Assembly (NCBI GenBank): GCA_003194525.1
Contig: NBIV01000155.1
Coordinates: 1-64,000 of the forward strand
DNA from: Gracilariopsis chorda
Lineage: Eukaryota; Rhodophyta; Florideophyceae; Gracilariales; Gracilariaceae
Length of the DNA: 64,000 nt
Direction of reading: 5' to 3'
The notes below the pieces were generated by a model. It did no database searches and was not told where the DNA came from. It saw nothing but the letters and a program-made list of their open reading frames with translations. Position numbers and translations under genes: made by a program. Below are positions 20,157 through 31,568 of the stretch, in pieces. Position 1 is the stretch's first letter. The number at the start of each line of letters is the position of its first letter.

Positions 20157-20345
20157 ATGCGTAAGTTCGCAAAGTTCTTAAAAGATCGTGGAGTTAGTCT
20201 CGCAAAACACGAAAGCAGTCACCTTTTAAAAAGAATTGCCAAAACCATTTTTGAGGAGTCACATTTTGAAGAAGCTTTCACTGCTATAGATTTATTCGAG
20301 CAAACACAGGCACCTGCTCCGCCTACCCGACAACAACTCACTTGA
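20157..20345 (+). CDS. Small ORF of 62 aa in the foreign cassette
   Basis: ATG at 20,157; the product begins MRKFAKFLKDRGVSLAKHES, a basic amphipathic start, and ends with a proline/threonine tail at the point where Copia RT sequence resumes, so its last codons may not belong to the cassette. No family recognised. Confidence 0.33.
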   Translation: MRKFAKFLKDRGVSLAKHESSHLLKRIAKTIFEESHFEEAFTAIDLFEQTQAPAPPTRQQLT

Positions 20346-20995
20346 AAGAAGAACTAGGAATGAAACTGAGAAATAGAGATTTGTCAATATCCATGAAACA
20401 CGAAAAGTCAAGGTTAACTGGATTAACGGGTGTTGACGTAGATGACCTTCTTCAATGCGGAACCGATCAATTACTGCAACAGGCAACCCTCACCATTCAG
20501 ATATTTGGATCAAAAGACTTGGAAATGGATCACACTTTATTCGCAAGCGTAAGCATACGCAAAACCAGTAACGGATTTTCACTAAGTCAGGAACATTATG
20601 TCAAATGATTGCGAGTTCTTCCGAAAGATTGCAACTTTTCTGATTTCCGTTCATTGAGACACAAACTTGCTTGGTTGAATCATACGCGACCAGAAATTTG
20701 CTGTGCTGTCAACATGGCTGCTCAAGTTACGGAACAATCTTCCTCAAGCGAAGATGTGAGGAACATCAACAAAGTCGTTGAACATAATCAGCATAGTCAA
20801 AATGTAAATCTGAAATATGTGAAACTTGATATCAATTCACTCCGCCTCAAGGAATAATCCCATTCATCATTTGCCAATAATGCAGACAATTCATCCCAGA
20901 TCAGATTCATTATTCTTGTAGTGGACAAGTTCGATAACTGCAATATTCTTCATTTCTCAACTCACAAAAGCCGGCACGCTACCAGATCCGTTTTA
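20342..20995 (+). pseudogene. Copia B RT (C-terminal part) and start of RNase H
   Basis: The segment aligns by eye with the same part of the Copia element at 62.4-63.7 kb: KEELGMK / VDVDDLL catalytic box / KLAWLNHTRPEI / SHSSFANNADNSSQIRFIIL / SRHATRSVL. It stops at about 20,995, where the Tc1-containing insertion begins. Fossil. Confidence 0.78.
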
Positions 20996-22425
20996 CCGTC
21001 CACGAAAAAAGAAAAGCAACAAACCATTCCTGTTCCGTAGTGCGTAGAGCGTAGTCGCCCGCCTGCCACAAAGTACCTCATATGAAAGGGTGTTAAAACC
21101 TCTCAAGCAAGCGTACATGAATTGTGGCCATACGGAGCGTAATTGCGCGTCGTGTAATAAACAATCCTAGATGCCTTTTTCAGACCGCGAAATATAAACG
21201 CTTACACTTTACTGATCGTCCGGTAGCGCACAAATATCAATAATTTGTGGCGTCTCCTTTGGCATCTATAAAAGCCAAAAGGCGACGCTTCAGACTATTG
21301 TAGAGCTTGAGCAAGTAATCAGTAGAGAGTTCGTCCCAGATTTTGACCATTGTAGCCTTCAGTTCATCAGTACTCTCGAACTGTCTATAGCCACAATGGA
21401 CCTTCTTTGCCATCTCTCCCCAGACATTTTCAATAATATTTAGGTCTGGGGACCTAGCCGGCCACGGTAACGTCCGCACGCTATTATCTGACAGCCAACA
21501 ACGGGTTAAGTGTGCGGTATGTATAGAAGCATTATCCTGCTGAAAAATATACGGATGGGATTCTCCAAAACATTCTACCACAAAAGGCAGTAAGCCATCC
21601 CTTAAAGTCCTGCAATACTTCTCTGCATTCTGCTTGCCATCAATGGACATCAATTTGGAAACACCGTAACGAGATATAGCACCCCAAACCATGACCGACC
21701 CCCCACCATTTTGCCTTGTCGAGACGCGACGAGCATCCTTCCTTAAATCGTGCCAGTAGAACGCCAAACCATCGGGCCCATCTAGATTGAACTTCTTTTC
21801 ATAAAAAACCATTTTTATCCAGGAAGAATCACCTTTACTTATATGCCTGTGTGCCCACTTCAGTCAATTTTCGCGGTGTGTAGAAGTCATTGGTGGAGCT
21901 TTCAGAAGTTTTCGGTACTTCAAGTGGGGTGTACTGCGTAATATTTGTTGAATTCGGCGCACTCCAACCTTCAGATTCAGAAGGGTTTTAAGCGCATAGG
22001 CACTATAATTTCCAGTAGAGGCCAGTCTAATGAGAAGACGCTTACTCGTCTCCGTTAGCTTAAGAGCATTTTTAGGTGCTACGGTACTGGTTCGACTGTG
22101 ATGGCGCTTTAGAAAACGAGATATTGTTGATGTCGCTGGGTTGAGCTGCTCTGCAATGGTTCGAAGTGAGAGTTTGGGTGTTCAAGTATCGGTAATTTGG
22201 CGGGAAGCTCAAGAGCAATAATTTGTTAGCGTTTGTTCTTCGCCCCCTTGTTCGTGCCTTTTTTGGTAAACCGCCGGTTCTATTAGAAATGAATGAGCGT
22301 TTCTATCTACAGGCACATGACTTTAGTTAATGAATACGGAGCTTTTACTAGATGGATAATAACAATCAATTGGGCGAAGTATGGTGTAGTCGGGGAGTAT
22401 GCAATAGATGTTGCGTTTTTATTTT
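20996..22425 (-). mobile_element. Tc1/mariner transposon inserted in Copia B
   Basis: Copia RNase H sequence breaks off at about 20,995 and resumes at about 22,430 (RTVGGELYAFADAIDIA), leaving ~1.43 kb of foreign DNA that contains a Tc1-type transposase on the minus strand. I could not identify clear terminal inverted repeats or the TA target duplication by eye, so the limits come from the Copia interruption. Younger than the Copia element it interrupts. Confidence 0.75.
21237..22200 (-). pseudogene. Tc1-type transposase (DD34E), nearly complete
   Basis: A plain DNA transposase that cuts and pastes its element. The N-terminal helix-turn-helix part is readable on the minus strand from about 22,200 (LSLRTIAEQLNPATSTISRF), a second DNA-binding part follows (TPHLKYRKLLKAPPMTS), then the catalytic domain in the 191-codon frame 21,812-21,237. 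The catalytic residues are all present: D in FNLDGPDG, D in FQQDNASIHT, and E in PDLNIIENVWG, with 34 residues between the second D and the E (DD34E). There is one in-frame TGA (minus-strand codon at 21,866-21,864, in HREN*LKWAH) and a probable frameshift near 22,170-22,180. Without these it would be about 320 residues, normal for Tc1. Recently dead at most. Confidence 0.87.
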
Positions 22426-22429
22426 TGCG

Positions 22430-22802
22430 GACTGTAGGAGGAGAGCTATACGCATTTGCAGATGCAATCGATATAGCTTGTGTTATCAAACATGACTAAG
22501 AGTGAATAATTGGAAAACAAATTCCAGTCACAATGCTTACTGACTCAAAATTTTTATTCGACATAATAACAAAAAGCTCATCGACACCTGCAAAGCGACT
22601 AATGATTGACGTTTCTGCAGTTCGTGAATACTACTCGAACCACGAAATTTCTGATGATGGGTATATCACCTCCGCCAACAATCCCGTGGATTGTTTTACC
22701 AACGCTAAGAACTGTGATGCTTTGAACCAAATATTAAGTACTTCCAAATGCGTTTTAGATATTGATCAACTAGTTATACGTGATTTTATGCGACGATTGT
22801 AA
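22430..22802 (+). pseudogene. Copia B RNase H C-terminal part
   Basis: Contains GGELYAFADAIDIAC and LTDSKFLFDIITKSSSTPAKRLMIDVSA, the standard end of Copia RNase H. Closely similar to 63,760-64,000. Followed after 23 bases by the 3' LTR. Fossil. Confidence 0.82.
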
Positions 22803-22825
22803 GCCATACGAAAAGAGAAGGGAAT

Positions 22826-23189
22826 GTGAGGATAAGGCTCCGCCGCCCTTGTCAGACGGTGAGGAAAAAGGACATGGAATGGACCATCTCACCATCCTTG
22901 GGGAGGGTGAGAAAGCGTCTTGCCTTCTCACTATCCTAGAGGATGGTGTGATGGTTGCTTACAATGCCGCATTCATGCGAGCATGTTAGGATTCTAACTA
23001 CCGAGAAAGACGACTAGCGTCTTTCTTTCTAAGTGTAAAAGGAGGGAACAGAGCTGGGCCTTCGCCTCTCTTCTGTTCCCCAACCCATTATCATCATCAG
23101 CTCTACTTATCTAAGCAAAGGAATCATCCTTTTTGGGCTGCCCCTAGCTACCAATACAGGCCACCCCTTCTTTTTAAGTTATTATTTCA
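22826..23189 (+). repeat. 3' LTR of Copia B
   Basis: About 364 bases starting TGTGAGGATAA and ending TATTATTTCA, the partner of 18,651-19,020. It directly follows the end of the RNase H coding remnant, as expected of a 3' LTR. Confidence 0.88.
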
Positions 23190-26100
23190 CGACAAGCGGC
23201 ATCTGTTCCTACATACAAACTAGAATCACCTCCTGGCTCCTTCTCATTAAGACGGAGATCCAGTCCACCATTACATTGACTGCTATAGCTCACAGCAGCA
23301 CTACATCTCTTTCTGCTCTTCAGGAGCCTTGATTCTTGCTGTCGTTCACACAGTAGACGGAGCTATTCATCTAGCTGAGGTGCTTAGGTTTAAAATTGGT
23401 TTGAAAGGTTTGGGCATGGGACACACCTTCCAGTTGGTAGGGAACTCGTACGGATTGTTTTCCACGGTTTTTGGACTCCACGAACAGAACGATATCGCGT
23501 TAGGTCAACTCTCACCGGTCTACAAGTCGTAGAGGAGCCGAAAAAAATCAATCATGCCGTGTTTGAAATAATAACACGGTGAACGATGGAAAGACGCCTG
23601 TCAGCTTGGTCAAATTCGTCGACAGTACTAAACTTTAAACTTTCATATATTCTTTTCTTGCACGTTTCTTTCACAATTCTGGTCCTACGCTAACCTTTGC
23701 AACTTACGAACGCAAAGTTTGAACGAGCACTTAGTTTTTCTCTTCGCTCGAAACCGCTTACCAACACTCCGCGCTACCAACTCTTGTTTGAATGCACAAG
23801 CATTAAACATGCAGCACATATGCGCCTCCATGTGCAAGCGCAGCGGATATTAATCGATGCAATCCAAAATCATATGTATTGCTGCGTACATGCACCCAAA
23901 AAGATAGAAGTTGTGTGTGTGCTGTCTTAATAACAAAACATGGCTTCTTTGTGAAATCAAAAATTTTTTTTGCCATCATGCGCTCCATAATCAAAACAAA
24001 TACGATTTAAAATCACAAGCTTTGCGTGCGTATTAATCCATCTTGCAGTGCCTGCAAACGAAATCATTGGGGCCTGAGGTTCTTCCAAAATTACCGTGCA
24101 CGAATAATCTTCGTCGACTACAAGCACAGCACAATGTCGATTGTAAAAGAATACTATAAGCACAACACCCCTTTGTTGGAAATAAGAATACGATCGTATT
24201 TCATTTCAAGTGTATCAGTGGATGAAGCTGGACCTTGCATATATGGATCAGACCTGCATATTAGAACGAGCGGACGTTGTACACAAAGTCATCAAAGGGG
24301 TTGATTGCATGATGCACCACCAGAGAAGCCATTATCCTTACATTTGTCAATTCCTTATGTCCCAAAGAAGACTCCGTGCGAACGCTCCATACCTTTGTAT
24401 CATCGAGTACGTTGCAAATTTTTCGGTCGGTGTAAAGTGTGTAAGTTTATTGTTTGCCAGCCCCAAGCAGGTTCGTTATAATTTAAGAGCACAGAAGGTC
24501 ATCCCACGGACATGTGGAAAAACTTGAAATGATCGCAGCACACCATCAGGTGGCACAAACACCACGTAGTCAACAGCCCGGTCTTTACCTTGGTGTACAT
24601 CATACTAAAATCTCTCTTGCGACCGCCGTTCATGAATGAGAGGTTGGGTTGGCCGCACAACTCACATGGCTCTACCAGCAATCCCCAAAACATGTGTACC
24701 CCTAAGTACGTGGTGGTCGCATTACACATGCCCAAATAGGAAACGCGCTGTACATCCAATATAAAGCCTGGTAACTGATATAACTACGCCACACTCCACT
24801 CATAAGCTAGTTCTCTAGTTTGGGCCTGTGTAGATCTCATCACGGAAATAGAAGCTGTTTGAACTCTTGAAACCAAGTCTTTTAGTCGAGTGCAAAACAT
24901 GTCACAAACCGTTTCGTCACCGACGCTCTGCTTTATTCTCTTTTCTTCATGATAGGGCACCGTGGAAGGCCCTTTCTTGAAATTATAAGGTCAGATCTCT
25001 CTTTTCTGAATTTGCTTGTCAAATGCTCACTTCGACAACTTCACCGTCATCTTTACTTCATAGACAATGAAAGGGATGGTTGCCTTAATCAGGGATCAAG
25101 CGCCTTTCGGAGCGCAGAGCATTTAATGAAGTTAATCGTTCGTCGTTATGGCTTTGGATCACCAATACTACCAAACACATACGCCCAATATTGGGTACTT
25201 TATAAAACTATCGCCCCTGCTACCGCTGGGGTCAATTCTATCACTATTTGTCTTATTTTACATCGGTTTTGAATGATAGAGACCAGTTTTCATGACCTTT
25301 AGCATTCATACAAGCTGTAACTGAGAAATAGTTTCATTTGAGACGAGAGGGCTAATGTGGAGCAAATACTGTTGTTCGTTTTTATAATTAGTCAATTTTT
25401 GGGTTTGTAAACTTGAGACGTCTATTGCACATCCAAATTAGCGGGGTTTTTCTATCAAAGTGTCAATGTCATATGCGTTGTAATTTTGGAAATGCTATAA
25501 TCGCGAAAACTGTAGTTCTTTTCCAAGGCATGGAAAATGGGAAGTGAAGCACTCAACGTCAGAAGCTCGTGCGTTCTCTTTGCAGAAGAAGGAAGAGCAC
25601 TTAGGCCGTAGAAGAAATAATATTAGCTGTGGTACACATTTCTTGTGTAGCGTTTGCCTTCCTTTCCAAAAAAGCATACCAAACATCTTTATCGTCGTAT
25701 TGCGCTACACAAAACGATGATGTCCATCATGTTAACATCGCCGCAACTTATAAGTTAGTTGTGCAGTAAAATGTTCTATTGTGGTTCAAACTTGCAAGAA
25801 CCAATGCCAATATTACAAAATAGAACGCAGGTGTAAAGAGACAATAAACGGTTCCATCTTTTCCTCGTCTCAGATAAACCAGTTGTTTCTCTACCACCGA
25901 TTGCAGCGTACCAAAATGTTGGCAAAAGTCAACATCTTTTAAGGTCATGAATTGCGTCCTAAAGTAAGCCATGCTGATTGCTAACCCTCGCACACGCTTA
26001 AATTGGTGGCAGGCTCAGCTTGGCATAGACAATTTTAAGCCGCTGTTAGGAGCAATACCATTCCAACTTCTGCAGCCGAATTTCACGCCTGTGTATACGC

Positions 26101-27786
26101 ATCCTTTATTGCACAGAAGACTTTCGTAAGCTACAACAAAAAGAACTAGAGAGATATGCTCTTGGTCAGTGCGGCATCAGGCAGCGCACTTGAATGTAAC
26201 TGAGAAAGCCCGAGCTCAGATAGCACTGGGACGACAGCATGCTGTAGATATAACCAAAACCAAAGAACGCCTGGCGAAGGTGGATGCAGCAACTTACATA
26301 ACTACATAAACAGTCAAACGCATACACTAAACGATCAAAACTGAGAACCATAAAGCACTGAAAATGGTTATGCACGCAACTCTCTATCATCCAGGCCGAA
26401 ACCAAGTGCTCACTGTGCAGAGAGACGAACAAAAGGACAGTGCAAAGAAGTAGTGATGAAAAAAAAGGGGGCGGGATTTGTTTTGAGACTAGGGGCAACG
26501 CTCATCTTTGGAGGCCGTACGCCCCTTCGTAGCGCTCGCTGGTTATGAAGAACTGTGCTGCCTGACGGAAGTTCCATAAACCACCTTGTTCCCGTCTTGG
26601 AACCTCCTGTGGTACACCGGGGTTCATGAGAGGAAGAGGTTGAGCTAAAATAGATAGAAGGCTGGGAAGAGGACGAGGACAGGAAAACCGATGCCTCTGT
26701 CATGGAATCATTCGAAATTTTGGGCTCTTCTCCCGGGGACTCGACGGCTTCCACATCGATGAACGTTTGCAACACAAGGGGGTAAGATTCGGATGATGAA
26801 AACATGAGATGAAGACGGGAGGCAAGAGGGAAGGCGCAAGAGAACCTTAGCGGGAATGTACAAATACCAACCTGAAAGAGAAAGAACACAGAGTGGAGCA
26901 CGCTGCCGATGGCTCCCCAAATCAGCACTTGTCACACTCATTCTTTCACAGTTTCAAAAATACATCCGTGCTATTCCTGTAACTTGTTATTAAAGGATCT
27001 AACGAATTGCACGGAGACCGTATAGTAGAAAGTATTATTGATGATGGCATAAGCTTTCCGCATGTATAGTGGGCAAGTTTGTTACGTAACTCGAGCCTCC
27101 TTCCAAGCAGGCATAACATGGCTCTATGTAATAGTAGAGCATATTCAAAGGTTGTGTTGTCCGTAAAAGTGCCGGTAGTTGGTCTCTGCTCCAATTTTGG
27201 CTGCCATACCCCACAACTCGATCTCAGGACTCAGCCCAGCTCCCCTCAGCAGCCTCTTCTTTAGCGTTTAGTAGCTCATTCCAGATTGGGCTCCCAGCAT
27301 TGCAACCTTAGCTGGTTCGTCCTTCTGACACCAACACGTGTATCAAACACCGTCTCTATGGTTCTCTGGTTCTGCTTTAGTCCCTTATTTTGCCCGGACC
27401 TTGATCTGCTCGTAAAGTTGCGCTTGTCTTTCTCGTCTTGTCGGTTGTGATATCAGACTTTTGTCTTGGTAGCAGCGGTTTCTTTTTCTGTTGATCTGTT
27501 TGCCGTCAAGAGTGGCCTGGGCTATCCTTTTCTTTGCTTTTCTTTCCGCTGTTTTTATCAAACAATGTTTTTGATATTGCCTAAGGTTTCTTGGTTGGGC
27601 TTGGAGGACTGAGAAAAGTTGAACTGCCGGTCATTGCTTGGTGTATTTGTGTCGTCTGTATTTATTTAGGTGATTTGGATTCCCACTTTGGTCAGTTTGG
27701 AGGTTCATGCTCATGTATTGGCTACGAAACAAAGCACATGTTCTTATTTTTGGCCTTTCACTGCCCCGCCGGTCATTGCAACTGGA
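23190..27786. other. No gene recognised
   Basis: Short open stretches on both strands (for example 24,210-24,527 plus; 26,928-26,410 minus, 172 codons, serine-rich) show no domain, no consistent direction and no repeat partner that I could find. Probably old decayed DNA. Confidence 0.4.
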
Positions 27787-28620
27787 ATGACGTCTTCACT
27801 ATCCAAAACAGATGATCAGATGATAGTCAAACTTTTCATAACTGCAGCAGAACAAGGATTTACACTTGCAGGTTACAAAATTAAATATCTTATTTGGCAT
27901 GTTGCAAACGATGGCAGAGCTTTCTTTTAAAACGGAATACCCTCCGAGTATGTCCTACGATCATTCAGAGCCGAAAAGTTTTATATAATTTGTCGGAACA
28001 CAGAAAACATCAACAGTAACCGTCCTCCAGCCCAGAAGAACATCTTCAGACATTAGTAGATATCATCAAAAAGCTGAAAAGAAAGATTCCCCACGTACTG
28101 TCAAACCCCAAAAAATGTTTGAAATCTAGATGAAATAGCAATGTGTGCAAAATTTGGTCGTTGCAACCGCGTATATTGCTCTTCAAAACGTTGAAGTGGA
28201 GGCCTCCTTCAAAAAGATTTAGGATACCGGTCACCCCCTAACCACGATCTTGCTGACGTGTGCAGCTGTTATGATCGATCCAATGTTTCTCGTTGCGCAG
28301 GCGAAAGGTGAAAATTTTCCACAGAGTTGGTTAACGCCAGAAAGCGATATTTTACCAGACGAAATCCCTTATGAAAACAAAAGGCTGACAGGAGCAGATG
28401 GGCTACCACATGACAACCAAATCGAGAAAAGTTTTAGATTTTCAATATAATCTGACCTCCTTCCATCCGTTATAGAGGACTATCGAATTTTCTGGATAAT
28501 GTGTAACACAGAACGAAACAGTTGTACTTCTCCTTGAAGGAAATAGCTCATAAAACGGTATTAAATGGATTGATGTCGGTGCAAAGTACAATAGTGAAGT
28601 CATAAAGCTTTTAGGAAACT
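27787..28620 (+). mobile_element. Pogo/Tigger-like transposase remnant
   Basis: An N-terminal segment (LSKTDDQMIVKLFITAAEQGFTL... and GIPSEYVLRSFRAEKF) matches the CENP-B-type helix-turn-helix of pogo/Tigger transposases ('l..EE..lv..i..ma.rGfpl' ... 'ps..Wvr.FraRnPe'). Downstream weak catalytic-domain echoes occur in three frames: MIDPMFLVAQAKGENFPQSW (28,267 on), and VLLLEGNSS...NGIKWIDVGAKYN near 28,525-28,590, like 'lllDghsSH...lidlc..n'. Many stops and frame changes; no terminal repeats identified. The direction is consistent. A chance resemblance in the last part is possible. Confidence 0.42.
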
Positions 28621-30876
28621 AATCCTATATATGCGACCCTGTGAAAAGTGTTTGAATAAGTTGTTCAAGAAAAATGTTCACCATACGTTTGTCGTGTTCC
28701 TGTATCGTGGGACTTATATTATTGCAAGTTTTGCCCTCAAGATTAAATTTGCCGTCACTAATTACCCATCGTTGAAGGAAACTTGTACAGATGAAACCTT
28801 TTTTAACTGCGGTCTCTTTGCAACTGATGAAGAAAAGATATTGAGGTTTGCTATTCATACAATTTCTCAAGAGAAAAAATGTGTCTTCTTATATTCGCTT
28901 AAGAATGTACTCTCGTATTGCTGACAGAGATATTTGCGAATAAGTACGCAACATCGCCACAAACGTTCAAAATGACATCAAAAGTTTACGACAGATAAAA
29001 GTTCTTTTCTAGCAAAATCTTTCTACTAACTTCGTAATAGGGCAGCCAAATTATGTCATACCTCCGTAGAAAGCAGTCAGTAACAAAAACCCAGAACAAT
29101 ATCAAGCGTTGTGGTGCACAGAGAGGAAACAATAGGTCACAATGATTCAAAAGAGATTACAGACATGTTTGTGGAAGGTTTTGACAATCGTCTCTGTGCT
29201 GAACAGTGCGTAACTTTTATTGAGATTGGGATTCAGGCATTACAATCCACATTTCTTCAAATATATATATATATATATATGGACAACATACCCATTTCAC
29301 TTGGATGAGAGGTGTCCACATAGCTTTGAAGCAGTAAGAAAGGGCAACCCCCAAATAAAGGCAGTTTTAAGGCGTTTTCAGATGTACCATTAACTGCCCA
29401 GTGAAACGTCTAAAACTGCAAATGAATGCTAAATATTTCATAATTGTAGACCGCAGGGCGGTGTAGAGGCCATGTGATGTCTATTGTGAACTATGTCACG
29501 GTAGGCGTCACGAATCCAAAATATCAGGAAAACAAGACGTCAGTCTCCTCACTAGCCTACAACCTAAATTTCAGTATCCTATACAGATTAAACAATACCA
29601 GCCAGCCTGTTTTTCAATACGAAAGATCTTCCAGCTTATGATTACCCACACACTCTCCAACAACGTACATTAGTAGTACGACTTTTTTCATACTCTGCAG
29701 ACTTCCCATTTCTCTGACCGCTCATCACTCTATCTTTTCTGTGATAAATGTGTTACGGAAAGTATGCTTTCAAGAGTTCATGACAGACTTTTATGAAGAG
29801 CAAACTGACGCGCAGCATCATTAAGCCGGTAATCTATGTCACTAGTGCCTTTACGCCAAAGTTCTATGGCCTCTTCGGCTGTATTTGGCATCCACGGTAT
29901 GAATCGAACAAATGCTTTGATACTCTGATTTGCGTTTAGTTCCGTAGAAGATACAATAGGCGAGGTCCGAAGTGGAATCTAATTCCTTTTGTAGGATCTA
30001 TTCCGGGAAACTAAAGCATTATGCAATGTATTTGGAAATTATGACATCTTGTTTGTGATTAAGCGATCAGCCACCGTAGAACCCTCTTCCGATTGCCTTT
30101 TCTGCTGTAAGTTGGTATTTGCATGTTTATGTTCGAGGTTTAGTTGAGGTATCAAGAACAGTCGATGTTCTAGATCCTTTTTCCATACACCCATTCGTTC
30201 GTCATTGTGATTTAAAGAAGTGCAAGATTAGTTGAGAATCTTTCGACTGATTTGTACGCCTCTGCTAGATTTCAAGCCCTACACCTTTTCTTGGTATTTG
30301 AAACCCAATTCCGTTCCCATCTCCTTATATACGTTTTACGTACCCATGACGTTCCATGTTCTTACAAATAGTCGTAGTAGGTTTGCAAGCTCTTGATAGA
30401 CGAAGTCTCTTTGATTTTTACCTGTTGGCCATTTGAATGAGTAGAGATATTCTACTTATATAATTTGATGTAATGCTTCAAATTGGCAAAGTAACGAGTC
30501 TGGCCAATTATTTTGGCAGTTTGTACCTTTTACAAACCCAGTTATGGACCTTTCAGTTTTTTTGCAATCAATTTATACACATGATCCTCAATCAAAGAAT
30601 AGATTGCTGACTGGGGTGAGATCACAGTATATGTAGTTCCTATCTGGGCAATAATGCACTGGCTGGTTGGTACATTACAATCTATAACTATAATTTGCTT
30701 TTGACGGCAGAAATTATTCTTTGAGTAGCTTTTGGGCAGTTTTTGGGGTAGCCTAAAGCAACAGCGGTGCTTACAGTATGTCACAGGGTTTCGAACTCAC
30801 TTGCAATGTGACATATGAGTGACATACACCTGGTATTCTAGGAAGAGGTTTATTTTGGTTTGTAATCCATCATTAT
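28621..30876. other. No gene recognised
   Basis: Short open frames only, the longest being 28,631-28,924 (97 codons, no motif). Confidence 0.4.
29261..29280. repeat. (AT)10 microsatellite
   Basis: Twenty bases of perfect AT dinucleotide repeat, flanked by TTCTTCAA and GGACAACA. Confidence 0.95.
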
Positions 30877-31130
30877 ATAGGTATGCGCAGCGAGATAATT
30901 GCAGCAGCAAGCGCAGCCAATGGATAACGCCCGCGGATATCGAGTCTCGCTAGCGTGCGAAAAGGAAGGAAACAGTAACAAGCTCCCTGCCAAGCCCGTT
31001 GCCTCTCTGAAAATGATGTGCGAGGAGTGGTCTGACAGTTTTACTCTATGGTCGTGCGAGGTGCGCGAGATCAGTAGCCGGAAGCCCGTTCTAGTCCAAA
31101 CCAGCTATAAATGGTGCAGCCAGCCAATTT
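30877..31130. repeat. Dispersed repeat copy 1 (probable LTR part of Copia C)
   Basis: About 250 bases matching 37,106-37,360 in the same orientation. Shared blocks include TTGCAGCAGCA, CAAGCCCGTTGCCTCTCTGA, GATCAGTAGCCGGAAGC and GGTGCAG(C/G)C(A/G)GCCAATTT. The two copies lie just outside opposite ends of the Copia fossil between them. Confidence 0.85.
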
Positions 31131-31568
31131 GTACCTTCCCACCCTTGGCTGGCGCCAGCGAAAGTTGCTAGTCAAGATAGCCAAATTGACTCAAGTATCT
31201 CTTTCTCCAAGCACGGAGTAGATAATAAAATGGTGTAGAAAGCATATATACTATGCCAAACAAGAACGCCGAACAGAGATTGTTTTGAGTAGTTCAAGGG
31301 CAACATGGGCGATTCCGAACAAAGAAATTCCAAGATCGATGCTCGGCAAAATTTACCTGACGAAATGAGACGGTTAATCAATCACGGCACATGGCACGAA
31401 ACTAGTGCCGGTGTCAAACCCCGTTGCAGCTCTAACCCCCCGCCTCTGTGCTGGAAACACAATGCGACGTGATAGCGGGAACCGTGCAGCGGGGGGTGAT
31501 CTTGTGTCTTTAGCAAACATTTTTTCTCTGATGAAGATAATTAGTAATATATTTTTAGAGTAGTGGCT

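Larger units (their letters stand above)
19021..20340 (+). other. AT-rich foreign cassette inside Copia B
   Basis: Between the 5' LTR and the first Copia RT sequence lies about 1.3 kb that looks nothing like Copia gag, protease or integrase. It is AT-rich and compact. It holds a probable 3' splice site (branch-like TACTAAC at 19,151, pyrimidine tract, AG at 19,188-19,189), a 204-codon ORF, a run of AATAAATAAATAG-like polyadenylation-type sequence just after that ORF, then two small ORFs. Nature unknown: captured host gene, small DNA element, or endogenous viral fragment. Confidence 0.55.
18651..23189 (+). mobile_element. Copia-type LTR retrotransposon B with two LTRs and two foreign insertions
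   Basis: Two direct repeats (18,651-19,020 and 22,826-23,189) bound Copia coding remains: the RT C-terminal part at about 20,345-20,860, with VDVDDLL and a KLAWLNHTRPEICCAVN block, and the RNase H end at 22,430-22,800 (LTDSKFLFDIITKSSSTPAKR). The region from the 5' LTR to the RT is occupied by about 1.3 kb of unrelated AT-rich DNA, and a Tc1 transposon lies within the RNase H part. LTR divergence (my rough eye estimate: a little over 10%) suggests an old insertion. Broken; most of gag, protease and integrase are absent. Confidence 0.85.

Noticed and set aside
26410-26928. 172-codon minus-strand frame as a host gene
   Set aside because: Serine-rich with no domain, no start context and overlapping open frames of similar length; cannot be supported.
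30780-30800. tRNA B-box-like GAGTTCGAAACCC on the minus strand
   Set aside because: The bases around it do not pair into a T-arm and no A-box or acceptor stem is present.
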